DNA of 64,000 nt from Zanthoxylum bungeanum (GCA_019454045.1 SKCR01007779.1:62001-126000), one strand, 5' to 3'; positions 44,656-56,796 are shown, counted from the stretch's first letter. A program made the numbers and translations. The notes: generated by a model from the sequence alone, not told the origin.

Positions 44656-46525
44656 TGACCAGTGCATTCACACGCGTATAACGCAAGCGTACGTATCGTT
44701 CAAGTAGTATAAAAATATCGATCCCACGAGGGCTTAATTCCTATTGTTGTTATTAATTATTGATACTATTTATTTACAGATATCTAATTGAAGGAGAAGA
44801 GAATGATTGTTTGATTGATTGATTGAATGTGGTTTTCCTAATTAAAATAAAAATAGACTCAAAAGAAAATACTAAGGAAAAGAAAAGAAAAGACTCAAAG
44901 ATCTAGACGTGACTCCACACAATATTATTCTAAAGATGAATTGATTCTCTTACATATGTGTAATAGATCAGTTTGCTAACCTGGAACACGAAGATATGCA
45001 AAAGCATCTGTCGATGGTCAGACGAAAATACCCAGTATAACCCAATTGAACTATATGTCTATGTCAACCAAATTACCTGGATTCATTAAGATCAAGTTCT
45101 AATTTTGGCTACCCCCTCCCGACAGGTATATGTCTATCCTGTAAGGAAATCTATTAAAGGGTTATCTATCCTCAAGGAAGATCGTGGGCTATTGAATCTA
45201 AGGCTGAAACCTAAAATCCCTATGTCTAGTTCATTTTAAGTTTACCACATCAATCTTATTGATGATCAGGCAACAAGAAGCATTAAGCTTAAGACTCAAT
45301 AAACAAACTAAAGAATTACCCATTATATAATTAAATCAATTATTAAGCCTAGTAATATTGTGTTTCATCACTTCCCTAGAATAAAAATAAAATGTTGGGT
45401 GTTGGAGGATCCACCTTTACTATTTCTAATTTAGAAATCTCCTTTATTATAATATAGAATTTATCTGTGACATTACCAATCAGCCATATAGACGGTATCC
45501 TCATTAAATCGGAATTTAATTAAGTCCAACCAGCCATAAATGCGGTATCATTATTTGTCCATAAATGAGTCATATAGGCGATAATCATCTGTCACCTAAA
45601 GACTGGCCATATAGGCGGTGTCACATTATGTCAAATAAATAAAATCACCCATTAACGCGGTAAACCTTTTAGTTTGAATTATAATTTCCATATATAATTA
45701 AGGGAGATTAATCGAATTAAAATAATAAAAGCTTCACTCTTCCCCCAGTGAAAATCTAACTACTAAACATAAAAGAAAAGAGAAGAGAAAGAAAGTAATA
45801 CTATTACTGAAAATAAAAATGCATAAATTAAATTACTAAAAATAAACACACAAGATGCAATCCTTAAATTTCTTACAAAAACCTAAGGAAAGCATGAGAA
45901 TTACCAATGAAATGGCTTGGTATTTATAGGAAAATCTAAAGGCTTCCACCAATTTCTCCACTGATTGCTCCACGAATTGCTCCACCAAACATTGCACCAA
46001 ACATGACATCATAAATGACATCAAATATGACATCAAACATGGCACCAAACATGTAAGCATGTTTGGTGAAGTTTGATAATTTTTTATTTTTTTATTTTAT
46101 ATTTTGAAAATGACTATAGTAATTACTCAAAATCTACTGGATTATTCAGCAATTTCTGCCTTCCAAACTTAATAATTACAAAATATTTAAATCTTTAAAG
46201 TTGTAGATCTTTGTGTCTTCTTCAATCTGCAACTTGAATCAGCTCAATCGGATATCAGATGAAAACGTTATGGCCAAAATAAGAAACTTACGCAAAATTG
46301 GAAATTAGCACTGCACTTCGTGACGCATATAGTAAATTTTCATTTTTGACATTTTTTCCTCCAAATTTCATCGTTTTAACCCCGAGTTGATTCCATTAAG
46401 TCCCAATATTATTTTTATCTACAAAATAAATAAAAAAACACATCAGAACGTTCATAAAACTCGAGAAACTATATAAAATATTATGTTAAATGAGTGAGAA
46501 ATAGTGATATAATTACCACTCATCA
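44656..46525 (-). repeat. 3' LTR of the LOG-carrying element
   Basis: 1870 bp, matching 50617-52490. Plus-strand ends are TGACC and CTCATCA. Includes five 'gccatataggcggt'-like subrepeats at 45481-45665. Confidence 0.9.
45481..45665. repeat. Five LTR subrepeats of a 20-bp GCCATATAGGCGGTATCA-like motif
   Basis: Occurrences at 45481, 45531, 45567, 45604 and 45646, spaced 36-50 bp. The same five occur in the other LTR at about 51443, 51492, 51529, 51567 and 51608. Confidence 0.8.
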
Positions 46526-46538
46526 CCCACCCAAACCT
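46526..46538 (-). other. Polypurine tract of the LOG-carrying element
   Basis: The minus strand reads AGGTTTGGGTGGG directly before the 3' LTR, preceded by CTAGCAAAAT as in the Athila element. Confidence 0.78.
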
Positions 46539-47192
46539 AACATTTTGCTAGTCCTCGAGCAAAACAACAAAATAAAATAACATAAAAATAAATTAATCTA
46601 AGCCAATTTCGTAGGGATCACAATTGCATTTAGCATATGCAACAAGCCTTTAAACCCCTAGGTGTCCCTAGTGGACGAGTTGTAGTCTCGTGAGTGCTTA
46701 CAACAATGATACCCACAAATATTTTACAAAAGTAAAAAGGTAGTGAAACTAATGCACACAAAAATAAAAAGACAAGAGAAAATATAATAAAGAAGTTAGT
46801 GACTAAACAAGTGAAACTTCTACTCCAAGTTACTAGTTGTTTTCTTTCTTTCTAAATTACCAAATAAGTAAATTCTCTGATTATTTTTACCATTCTCCAT
46901 ATACACAGCCAACAAAATATTAATCAACTCATTTTTTCCCACAACAGTCACAAGTGCAGTTGAGAAGAGAGTAATATTTTTGTCCTAAAGTTCTATCAGA
47001 TTTCACGCCTTTTTGTAGCAATTGAATAATTTTTCGGATTTTTCGGATTTTTTTCTTTTTCTGATTTTATTTTTTTATTTATATACAATATATTTCATCT
47101 ATGTAACAAGCTTTGGGCCGGAGGCTCCCAAACCAGTTGGCTTTAGGGCACCAGGTGTTAAGACACCCCTACAGACTTAATTACTCAGACTT

Positions 47193-47227
<35 letters not shown>

Positions 47228-47899
47228 CAACATCTTTGATCCATGCAGCGAGCTTCGGGCCAGTAACTCCCAAACCAGTTGGTTTTAGGGCACTAGGTGT
47301 TAAAAACCCCTACGGACTTAATGACTCATATCTTAGACATTTTTTTCACACTTTTTTTACTCCATTGTCAATGATAGATGATTCCTCCAATTAAACTAGA
47401 GCATTGAATATTATAAACTCATCAAATACTCCTCATGTCCGTATGTTACCATGCATATTGATAATATCTATCAACTGAGCATATGAAGATCCATTTTAAT
47501 CAGTTTTATAAAAAATTCACAAATTAAATAATTCAAAAGGAAATAAACAAAAATTATCTTGTTTCAAAAATAGGTTTGAGATACGTCTCAGGAGTGGTAA
47601 CTCCTTACACAACTATCTTTTACCAATTTCACCTTTTTAGTCAAAATAAAAACACAAAACACAAATTTTTTTTGTAATTTTTGAAAATTTTTCATTTTTT
47701 TTTTGTATTTTTCGAAAAAATTTGGACTAAAAAAAAAAAATAAAAACATCAAACAAAACAAAATAAGAAAACAAAATACTAGTTAATTAATCTCATCCCC
47801 CAAACCTAAATGAGACATTGTCCCCAATGTCTTAAACAGTAGAAAAGGAGTTTAGAAGATCATACCTGGTTAGCTAAAATGCTACATCTAGAAAGGAAA
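46539..47899 (-). other. 3' noncoding region with conserved block, tandem duplication and internal polypurine-like tract
   Basis: 46601-46701 matches 10190-10298 of the Athila element. A ~90-bp segment is duplicated (47107-47196 and 47248-47339), separated by (TA)n at about 47198-47224. The minus strand at 47807-47796 reads AGGTTTGGGGGAT after 'gacattggggacaatgtc', the same arrangement as 9310-9344. No gene. Confidence 0.75.
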
Positions 47900-48553
47900 T
47901 TAAAGATTAAGATCCAAATTTATTCGACGCTTCTTACCATGATCATCCACAGACCATTTTATCTTAGAGAGGATAGGGTCAATTTGTGGTTTAAAGGCTA
48001 AGATTTGGTCAATTAGATCTAGGGCAGTTCTGGCAGTAAAAATGAGTTCTTTCATAGGTTTTGTCATGAACCCATTTCTCCGGGCATCATCAAGAAACAA
48101 ACAAAGAAAATCATAAAATCCCTCAACATTAAACAGCCCAATCGGTTTTTGGTGTATGTTCAAGTTTGCCTAAGATAACACTATAAAAATTTCCTCCAAT
48201 GTGCCCAAGCCACCTGGCAAAGCAATAAAAGCATCAGCACGATTAATCATTTCGACCAGTCGCTCGGACATTCTCAATATGATCAGTTCCTCTCCGTTTG
48301 ATGGACCTATTAGATTCGCCTCCGCCAAGGGTTTTGGGATGATTCCCAAAACTGGACAGCCTCATTCCTAAATGGCTTTTGAAACGATCCTCATTAGTCC
48401 AAGATTACCACCACCATATATTAAGTGCATATTTCTTTCGGCTAAGATTCGACCCAATTCCTGTGCTGCTTCTATGTATTGTGGTTTAACACCAACACTA
48501 GTACCGCAAAACACACAAATGTTCTCAACTAGTCTTCTTGAAATTGCTTCCAT
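47900..48553 (-). pseudogene. LOG: LOG-like cytokinin riboside 5'-monophosphate phosphoribohydrolase, captured by a retrotransposon
   Basis: LOG enzymes release active cytokinin bases from their nucleotides in the cytosol. One frame of 217 codons starts at MEAISRRLVENICVFCG and ends at RINLDLNL, the full length of the family. The Rossmann-fold start (ICVFCGTSVG), the nucleotide loop YGGGNLGLM (residues 46-54) and the signature PGGLGTLEE (113-121) are clear. The catalytic Arg (about 98, MSER) and Glu (121) are present, but the usual Lys after the Arg is Leu. Stops interrupt the frame at codons 62 (TAG), 64 (TGA) and 128 (TAG, where the family has Trp). There are no introns, whereas plant LOG genes have several, which points to capture from mRNA. 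It sits between the post-integrase block and the 3' noncoding region. The source gene is unknown; the C-terminal tail (DPILSKIKW and beyond) is unlike the common plant LOG proteins. Confidence 0.88.
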
Positions 48554-48999
48554 TTTTATGTATTTCTTTCTCAAATCTGGATGCCTTCAAAAGTGCAATG
48601 ACGGGCTGAATTTATAGTACCTGAAATGGATGAGTAATAATAGCATTAGTATCTTCCAAAGGACGCTTGTTAGCTAAATAACAAAAGAAATCGTGAAAGG
48701 TCAAAAAGTATGGATCCTGTCTGAGAAAATAAAGATAATTACAAAAGAAAAGCAAATCAAAGCAATAATTAAGGCAACAGAATTGTGTACGCAATACGCC
48801 ACTCGTTTGGTATATAAATCCATTAGGGTGCATCTCAAGAATCCATTCCTTACTCAGCCACCACTAATGAATTAGCTCTCAACTTTGTGATTACCAAACA
48901 CCATTCCTCCTTAAATGATCCGTTTGTGTCTTTCCCTACAAAAATAACACACAAAATTAAAAAATTTACAACATGTATACACAAAATATGAAAATAAAC

Positions 49000-49075
49000 A
49001 TTAAAACAAATTGCATGGGTTGCCTCCCTGCTAGCGCTAAATTTTTCGTCTTCAGCCAGACGTGACTGAAATCTA
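49000..49075 (-). other. Conserved post-integrase block
   Basis: The minus strand reads 'tctggctgaagacg', 'tagcgcta' and 'gggaggcaaccca', matching the segment right after integrase in the Athila element (7634-7675). It marks where pol was lost and what followed it. Confidence 0.7.
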
Positions 49076-49208
49076 TCTGTCAATGAGGTTTCAGCATCGT
49101 TTTGGATGTTCAATTAAAGACAATCCCATGGGCGTTTCTTTTGAAGGGTCTTTTCCAACGGTAAGGTGACAAAAAGAGTTTTGTCTCATTCAGAGTTTGT
49201 GCCACCTT

Positions 49209-50488
49209 TTAAAACTTTGTCGCTCCAGTGGTTCCTGAAAAGAAAAAAAGAAAATCAGGAGGTCTCGTATGGTGCTTGACTTGGAATGGAAGTTCCATTT
49301 TGTCAAGCTTTTGGGCGACATATTTAATTTGTACTCCCCAAAATAATGATGTTTCTCTTGAATGCCCGAGATCTTTAACTTGTTCAGACTTTTGCTCCTC
49401 CATTTGCTCTGCTTCTTGCTCCACCTTTTCTTCACAAATGTATTTTAAAATTTCTTCATTCAGCTCTTCATTTGTCACCTGTGAAATGCATGCTCCATAA
49501 GTGTCAACCTGAGGATGTAAAGATATGTCTGATTTTAGGTCTTTATCCTCTAAGGTTGATGCAACTGGCTCAGGTAGATATTCTTCAAACATTTGTGTAA
49601 TGAATGCTCCAAAATCTTCAACCATATGATGTAAATGTGTGTCTGTTTGTAAACTTTTATTCTATGTGATTGGTATGAACGATTCAGGTAGCTATTCTTC
49701 AAACATCATTGCAATGCATTCTTCAAGATCATCATTTTGAGGATACAAAGTTCCACCCTCAATTTTTGTTGGTGCAGTTGGTATAAATAGCTCAGCTTCT
49801 TCATCAGAATCAGAGTCTGAATAATTAAAAAAAGATTTTGCTGGTTTGGGCTCCTGAACTAATACCTATGATTCTTGATACTACTCGGCCTCCTCTTCCG
49901 CTAAAGTGTCATCATGAAATGCTTGGTTCTCGAAGGCTTCATCTATGTCATCAAAAAATGCTCCTTGAGGTATGTAGCTCTGGTTTTTTGTTAATTGTCT
50001 TGTTTGATCAGTCAGTCTCTGAATGAATTCCGATTGTCTTTGAATATTTTCAAATTGCTTCTGGCATGTTTCAAGCATTGTATCCAACTCTTCGTCTCGT
50101 TTCTTGTTCCAATCTTTGAGCATGTCAATAATCTGATTTTCCTCTGATGGTTCTGGTTCTTGTTGAAGATAGTAGGTGGGTGGTGGATAAGATGGAAAAT
50201 ATGGTTTTGTGTAATGTGATGGTTCTTCATACCTTGAATGATTCTGATAATTCTGCCACTCTGAAAAGTATATGCATTGATCACTCGGGTGGTTACCATC
50301 ACATATCACACATCTCCCCATTTTGTTCTGATGAGCAAATGCAGTATTGCTTGGTTCTGACATCCAATGATAGTTATTGGGCTGGACAAAAGGCCTCAAA
50401 AAATCGGACTGTTGCTCCCAGATTTGGGGTGTATCTTCTAGTAAAGCTCATGATCTCTCAATCTCTCAATAATGTTCCATTTTTTAAC
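49209..50488 (-). pseudogene. gag: Gag-like protein with CCHC knuckle and acidic repeats
   Basis: One frame runs from an ATG near 50488 (MEHY) to the stop at 49209, with stops after MEHY and EIERS, two after EEEAE/YQES, and two inside the repeats. A zinc knuckle CVICDGNHPSDQC lies near 50310. It is followed by a Tyr/Pro-rich stretch (PSYPPPTYYLQQ), a predicted coiled coil with LDTMLETCQKQFENIQ, and an acidic C-terminal part. The latter holds three imperfect ~38-residue repeats built on 'EECIAMMFEE', 'GAFITQMFEEYLPEP' and 'GACISQVTNEEL'. No capsid core is recognisable. Presumably it binds element RNA; function is inferred from the knuckle and its position only. Confidence 0.68.
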
Positions 50489-50592
50489 CACCTGAAAACA
50501 AAAGAAAGAAATAAAAATTACAAATAAAAATAAAGAAAAATAGATACAAGTAAATTAGATAACTTCAAAATTAATAACTCAAGAAAAATAAA

Positions 50593-50610
50593 TCCCCGGC
50601 AACGGCGCCA
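50593..50610 (-). other. Primer-binding site, tRNA-Asp type
   Basis: The minus strand reads TGGCGCCGTTGCCGGGGA, separated from the LTR by AGTTTT. Confidence 0.9.
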
Positions 50611-50616
50611 AAAACT

Positions 50617-52490
50617 TGACCGGTGCATTCACACGCGTATAACGCAAGCGCATATATCGTTCAAGTAGTATAAAAATATCGATCCCACGAAGAGTTAATT
50701 CCTACTGTTGTTATTAATTATTGATACTTTTTATTTACATATATCTAATTGAGGGAGACGAGAATGATTGTTTGATTAGTTAGTTGAATGTGGTTTTCCT
50801 AATTAAAATAAAAACTAACTCAGAAGAAAATACTAAGGAAAAGAAAAGAAAAGACTCAAAGATCTAGGGTCGTGACTCCACACAATATTATTCTAAAGAT
50901 GAATTGATTCTCTTACATATGTGTAATAGATCAGTTTGTCAACCTAGAACACGAAGATATGCAAAAGCCTTTGTTGATGGTCCGACGCAAATACCCAGTA
51001 TAACCTAATTGAACCATATATCTATGTCAACCAAATTACATGGATTCATTAAGATCAAGTTCCAATTATGACTACCCCCGCCCGACAGGTATATGTCTAT
51101 CCTGTAAGGAAATCTATTAAAGGGTTATTTATCCTCAAGGAAGATCGTGGGCTATTGAATCTAAGACTGAAACCTAAAATCTATATGTCTAGTTCATTTT
51201 AAGTTTACCATATCAATCTTATTGGTGAACAGGAAACAAGAAGCATTAAGCTTAAGACTCAATAAACAAACTAAATAATTACTCATTATATAATTAAATC
51301 AATTATTAAGCCTAGTAATATTGTGTTTCATCACTTCCCTAGAATAAAAATAAAATATCGGGGTTGAGGGATCCACATTTACTATTTCTAATTTAGAAAT
51401 CGCTCTTATTATAATATAGAATTTATCCGTGACATTACCAACTAGCCATATAAGATGTATCCTCATTAAGTCAGATTTTAATTAAGTCCAACCAGTCATA
51501 AAAGCGGTATCATTATTTGTCCATAAACCAGCCATATAGGCGGTAATCATCTGTCACCTAAAGATCGGCCATATAGGCGGTGTCACATTATGTCAAATAA
51601 ATAAAACCAGCCATTAAGGTGGTAAACTTTTTAGTTTGAATTATAATTTCCATATATAATTAAGGGAAATTAATCTAAATTAAAATAATAAAAACTTCAC
51701 CCTTTCCCTAGGGGAAATCGAACTATTAAACATAAAAGAAAGGATAAGAGAAGGAAACTACTACTATTACTAAAAATAAAAATGCATAAATTAAATTACT
51801 AAAAATAAACACATAAGATGCAATCCATAAATTCCTTACAAAAACCTAAGGAAAACATGAGAATTACAAATGAAATGGCTTGGTATTTATAGGAAAATCT
51901 AAAAGCTTCCATCAATTTCTCCACCGATTGCTCCACGAATTGCTCCACCAAACATGGAATCAAACATGGCACCAAACATAGCATCAAATATGGTACCAAA
52001 CAAGCAAGCATGTTTGGTGGAAGTTTGAAAATTTTTTATTTTTTTATTTTATTAATTTTATTTTATATTTCGAAAATGACTATAGTAATTACTCAAAATA
52101 TACTAGATTGTTCATCAATTTCGGCCTTCCAAACTTACTAATTAGAAAATATTTAAATCTTCAAAGTTGTAGATCTTTGTGTCTTCTTCAATCTACAACT
52201 TGAATCCGCTCAATCGGATATCGGATGAAAAAGTTATGGCCAAAATAATAAACTTACGCAAAGTTGGAAATTAGAACTGCACTTCGTGACGCATATAGTA
52301 AATTTTCATTTTTGACCTTTTTTCTTCCAGATTTCATCGTTTTAGCCCCATGTTAATTCAATTAAGTCACGATATTATTTTTATCTGCAAAATAAAAAAA
52401 AAACACATCAAAACGTTCATAAAACTCGAGAAACTATACAAAATATTAGGTTAAATGAGTTGGAAATAGTGATATAGTTACCACTCATCA
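50617..52490 (-). repeat. 5' LTR of the LOG-carrying element
   Basis: 1874 bp, matching 44656-46525 with scattered differences. Followed by CTTAT (52491-52495). Confidence 0.9.
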
Positions 52491-52495
52491 CTTAT

Positions 52496-53288
52496 GTACC
52501 AACAGAGGTATATAAAATCATTCTCTCTTATACTAAAAGTTGAACCTTGGCTAACTCGATCATTTTCCATCGCTAAAAGACAAAGGCCGCCCATTTACAA
52601 ATGACAAGGCCTAATAAGGTGATTGTGAAATTGTTTAAAAGTGATGAATTGGAACTTTAGTAATCATGGTCATTAGGGTGGGCTATAAAATATTTAAGAA
52701 CATCTATGAAACACGACGTATCCTTGTGAATGAAAGTCAGTACATGTATCCGACTCGTTTTTTTTGGAATTTTTGACCATAATTAAATATTTTAGGCCCA
52801 ACAATATTTTCATACAATTTGACCCACTGACATTTCAAATTTTTTAACTGAATTAACATGAAACAAAAACTTGTCCTAATTAAAATCCCAACAAGATCAT
52901 GTTCCATGAGAATAGGATTAAATGAATTCAAATGGTTAAGGCCTAAAGACAAGCATTAGGAAGGCCCATTCGTATAGTGAAGCAACTATTGGTTTATATG
53001 TGTGCTTGACCTGGTTCAGGCTTAGGCTTTCATCGGTGAAGGTTTGTCCACAATTATGTCTCTCCCTCAAGGGTTCAATCAACCAATGAACACAAATTTT
53101 TTTATCCCCGAAGGTATATGCCAACAAGTGATAGTCATCATCACATAATGATTCACCGCCTTGAGTGAAAATGATTTCACGATATGTAATGTCATCGGGG
53201 ATTGAAAGCGTATATAAAATAATGAAGACATGGTTAACCTCAATCTCCCCATGAGTACAACAATGTATTTTTCGGGGCTGATTCTCTA
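52496..53288 (-). other. Leader of the second Tat-like element
   Basis: Lies between the primer site and the insertion point. No gene; an antisense-looking ORF at 52936-53358 crosses the primer site and is spurious. Confidence 0.5.
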
Positions 53289-53306
53289 TCTCCAGTGGAG
53301 TCATCA

Positions 53307-55900
53307 TCCATAAAATCAAAATGAGGTTTGCTGCTATGCCTATAATGCCGACAACCAAGACACTATTGGGCTCGCAGTTCGTAGAGAGTACGGATAGCCT
53401 ACGGGAGACTACTCAAAGAACGAAGGGATCACCACCCAGGATATGACACTGGGAATGAGTTAAGGATGCACTAAACCTATCCTAAGGTCCGACCTTAAAC
53501 CCATTTGGGTTGAGAATGGTCCTCACTGATGTCAGTCTATTCAAGTTTAAAAGATGTATCACCATGTCTTATAATGCGATATCATACAATGACAGTTATA
53601 AAAGTACAACAACGCAAACATTAAATAATAATTTCATTAAAAAAATGCAAAATGGATAAACATTAAATGTTCAAAAATCATTAAAACAACAGCCCGAAAT
53701 AATAATTAAACAAGACATAACATATGTCTCATCGTCCTGACTTCGGAAAAAACCTGGCTGGAGATTTTTGTAGTCTTTGATGTTCGGCCGAACATATGTC
53801 ATATCTGGCCATATATATTTGTAAATTAGAAAGGTAAAAATGTGCTAAAACATGTGGAGCAATAGTAATTACTATGCAATAAATGGCATAATGGTAATAA
53901 AATAGCAATAAAACGTAGGCAAAAATATACAAATAATAATTAAAAAAAATTAAGTAAACAAAATGGGGTACGTATCTCGCTTGCCTGGCTTCTGAATAGT
54001 TTGGCAATACATACGTTCTGCAATAAATATCTGACTGGACTTAGATCAAGTCTAGCCGGATATCTTTATAAATCGGACAAAACATGAATACAGAATCATG
54101 CATAAATAATAATATTAATAGAACATTAATGATAAAAATAGAGCAAAATTAATGAAGCAATAAGATTACATAATACTAATAAATTAACTACTGAAAATAG
54201 AAAAATAGTAGTAATACCATAATTAGACAAAATAGGGTACGTGCGTCACTAGTCTGGTTTCGGGGAAGCCAGGCCAGATATCGTTTCTCATTAGGGATGT
54301 TTGGTCGGATATACAGTGAGTCCGGCCGAACATTCCAAGTGACCCAGACAGATAACAAACACAGAAACATACATTACTACAGTAAAAATCTAGAAACAAC
54401 ACAGTAATAAAAAAATGTTTATGTATAATTATTTCCCAGTAGTAAATGGAGTTATATCTCGAGTACAGACTATACCACCGTCCATTCAGAATCGGATATG
54501 GAATTTATGTTTGGATTTCAATCATATATATCAAAGAAAAATAACCATTGGATACATCAATACGTTTTTCAAATACAGCTGGACATTTCTGAATTTGTGT
54601 TTGTCCAGCTAAACGTATATCAAGTATAGCTGAAGATGTTGTGTCAGAGCAGGAATAAAATAAAAAATCAGGAAATAAAAAGCTAAAATAAAATCAGAGA
54701 GCCCTCCTATTGTAACTTAAATGTAATTGTATAAAAAAGCACATATGAGAGCTGGATTGTTGTTAGATCGCTTGTCGGATAGAGTGAACTCCAGAGGCTT
54801 CGTGGGATCGCGGAGCAGAGTTTTAGGATTCTTATTTCACATTTCTTAACTTTAGATCTTTAGGTTTCAAAACTTGAGACATTTGTGAATAGTTTAGGCA
54901 CTAATTTATAGTGTCCAAACTGAGAATGAAAATGGAAGGGGAAATCAAATCCTCTCTCTATCTCCAGTGATTGTCAATCAGCAGTGTCAGCTACAGTTCG
55001 ATCTATGTTCGACCAGATATTTATCTAAAGGAATATGTCCGGTCGGACATCAATCAAGTCCATGATTTCAATAATTGAAAAATCTTTACATTGGTCAAGA
55101 GCTTAATATATATCCAGTCGGATGTAGGGTTCTCAATATATATTCGGCCAAATACTCTAGTCTGAGAGAAGGTTGGCCAAACATATATGATGTCCGACTG
55201 GGACTTGGCTGCTTCTCTGAATTCTCTGGAGTTCCTTTCCCTTCTAACATTTAACCTTTCAACTTTCATACTTTTTATTGGTGACCCAATAAGAGACTTA
55301 TCACCGGGCTGTGTAAAAATACAATGTTTATAATTAGCCCTACCACCAGGGACATATGTCAGCATGCAATTGAATCTTCCTCAATACGCTTCCTCAGTGA
55401 GATTGTTGCCGGCAGACAGAGATTTAATGAGAGGGTAACACTTGTCATGGTATTATATTATTAGTAGACATGAGCAGTCAGACTGACTCTTAGAATCCAA
55501 ATGACTTCTAGAGAGATTAGGATCTCATATGATGATTGAGACCCTAACCCCTGAATGACATTCCTCCCGAAGTAACGTCACTCCGAGGTTATATCACTCC
55601 GGAATAGAGAAACTCTGAACTTAGTCTAATCTAATCTAGACTTTTTCCGGATAGAACTCACTTCAGAACACATCATAGTATGCCAGAAGCATTATGACCT
55701 CGACATTAGCACTTTGGGATGCATGATATCACGTATATCTCCATATAAGATTAATGGACTTTAATGGCGGTCCACATATCTTAACATGCAATTATAGTTT
55801 AGTATGTACAATAGCAGATGTGATAATACCTAATGTCATATTAAAGCATGTATCACGCTAAGTATTAACCATGCATCCGGAAAAACAGTTCAGTTTTGGA
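53307..55900 (-). repeat. LTR-like region of the second Tat-like element (right limit unknown)
   Basis: The reverse complement of 53380-53530 resembles the Tat LTR end (landmarks 'ggaccattctcaacccaa', 'tttaaggtc', 'cctgggtggtgat', 'ccgtactc'). Further right, 53700-55250 has many diverged copies of 'ggccgaaca'/'ggtcggaca'-like words, as in an old internal repeat. No genes are seen, and I could not find the outer edge. Confidence 0.4.
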
Positions 55901-56582
55901 CAAGTGTCCGTCTGAGATCAAGCCAATAAGCTTGTAAAAAACAGGGTTGGTTGGAAGAATTCATTACTCACTAATATAATTAGAGTATAAGCATATTGCA
56001 CTATGATTAGCGATATAATTGCAAACATAAAGGAATGGAACATCATAACCAAACTACATACTCATGCAGACGCAAATTATAGAAAGCATCCAAAATAAAA
56101 CCCAGAATTCAATTAGACTTCTTAAATAACAGGCTGTGCGAATTGAAAGTAATAAACACTCTCTATTTTAATTTTACCGCCCACATTTGTTATAGCAAAA
56201 CAATGGATATTACTAGGCAAAATTTTTAGTAATATATTTATAGATTATGAGAATTCTGAGGGGAAAAAAATGTTAAATCTGTCACATAAATATTTGTTTT
56301 GAATATGTCAAAGTATCCCAATGCAGGGAACATGAATCCAAGATAGCAATTTGTGAAAACAGCAAAACATTACAAAGCATCAAGTCATTTCAATCATTTA
56401 TGCATATCAGTTTCCTTTTACAGTAACAAGCACTGCGAATTTCAATGACTTCTTAAATTTGCATTCCTAAACTCTGGCATAGCAAGCAGTCTGGCCACAG
56501 TTTTCCATATACCTGTTTGAACAGCTTTCATTGTTTAGTCTCTACAGTTTGAGTCTATTACCCAGCTATTCTCTGTATTTAA
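55901..56582. other. Intergenic, nothing recognised
   Basis: AT-rich sequence without supported features. Confidence 0.5.
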
Positions 56583-56593
56583 AAATTATCCAC

Positions 56594-56785
56594 TATTTAT
56601 TTTTTTTTTCAAATGACATGATTTGGTAGTATAGGGTTTAGAATCTCACATTAAAGTCCTGAGTTTGAATCCAGAAAGTACATTTCTTGTAAGAGCCTGA
56701 GACAGTCGGGAGTTTTACTTATTCCGCTTAAATCCGGAAGGGATGGTTTGACAACAGAGTTTCCAACGATTTAAAAATTAAAAAC
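56594..56785 (+). mobile_element. tRNA-derived SINE, copy 3
   Basis: A-box-like 'tggtagtatagggttt', B-box-like GAGTTTGAATCC at 56661-56672, the family 3' part 'gagacagtcgggagttttac' and 'ggatggtttgacaacagag', and an A-rich tail. Exact 11-bp duplications AAATTATCCAC at 56583-56593 and 56786-56796. Confidence 0.85.
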
Positions 56786-56796
56786 AAATTATCCAC

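Larger units (their letters stand above)
44656..52490 (-). mobile_element. Non-autonomous Athila-related LTR retrotransposon carrying a LOG gene copy
   Basis: About 7.8 kb. Minus-strand order: 5' LTR (52490-50617), AGTTTT spacer and tRNA-Asp primer site (50610-50593), gag-like gene, conserved post-integrase block (about 49070-49000), LOG-like gene (48553-47900), 3' noncoding region, polypurine tract (46538-46526), 3' LTR (46525-44656). Flanked by CTTAT. Protease, RT, RNase H and integrase are absent, so its movement needed enzymes from a relative. Primer site, spacer, polypurine context and 3' noncoding blocks match the Athila element at 763-11811. The structure resembles gag-only (TR-GAG type) elements. 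Confidence 0.88.
43190..53306 (-). mobile_element. Second Tat-like Ty3-gypsy element, decayed, minus strand (visible gag and leader)
   Basis: Read from the right: an LTR-like region right of 53306, a decayed primer site (53289-53306) followed by 'tagagaatcagccccgaaa' exactly as after the plus-strand Tat primer site, a leader with 'atgcatgcatgcaa' (44531-44545), and gag remnants down to about 43190. No pol is seen to the left, so it is deleted there. The element at 44656-52490 is inserted in its leader. Confidence 0.65.

Noticed and set aside
47900..48574. Ordinary host LOG gene or bacterial transfer
   Set aside because: It is fully enclosed by retrotransposon signals, has no introns or own promoter, and contains three stops. 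A bacterial source for the ancestor cannot be excluded from sequence alone.
52936..53358. 140-codon minus-strand ORF
   Set aside because: It spans the Tat LTR end, primer site and leader, has no family resemblance, and is a chance open frame.
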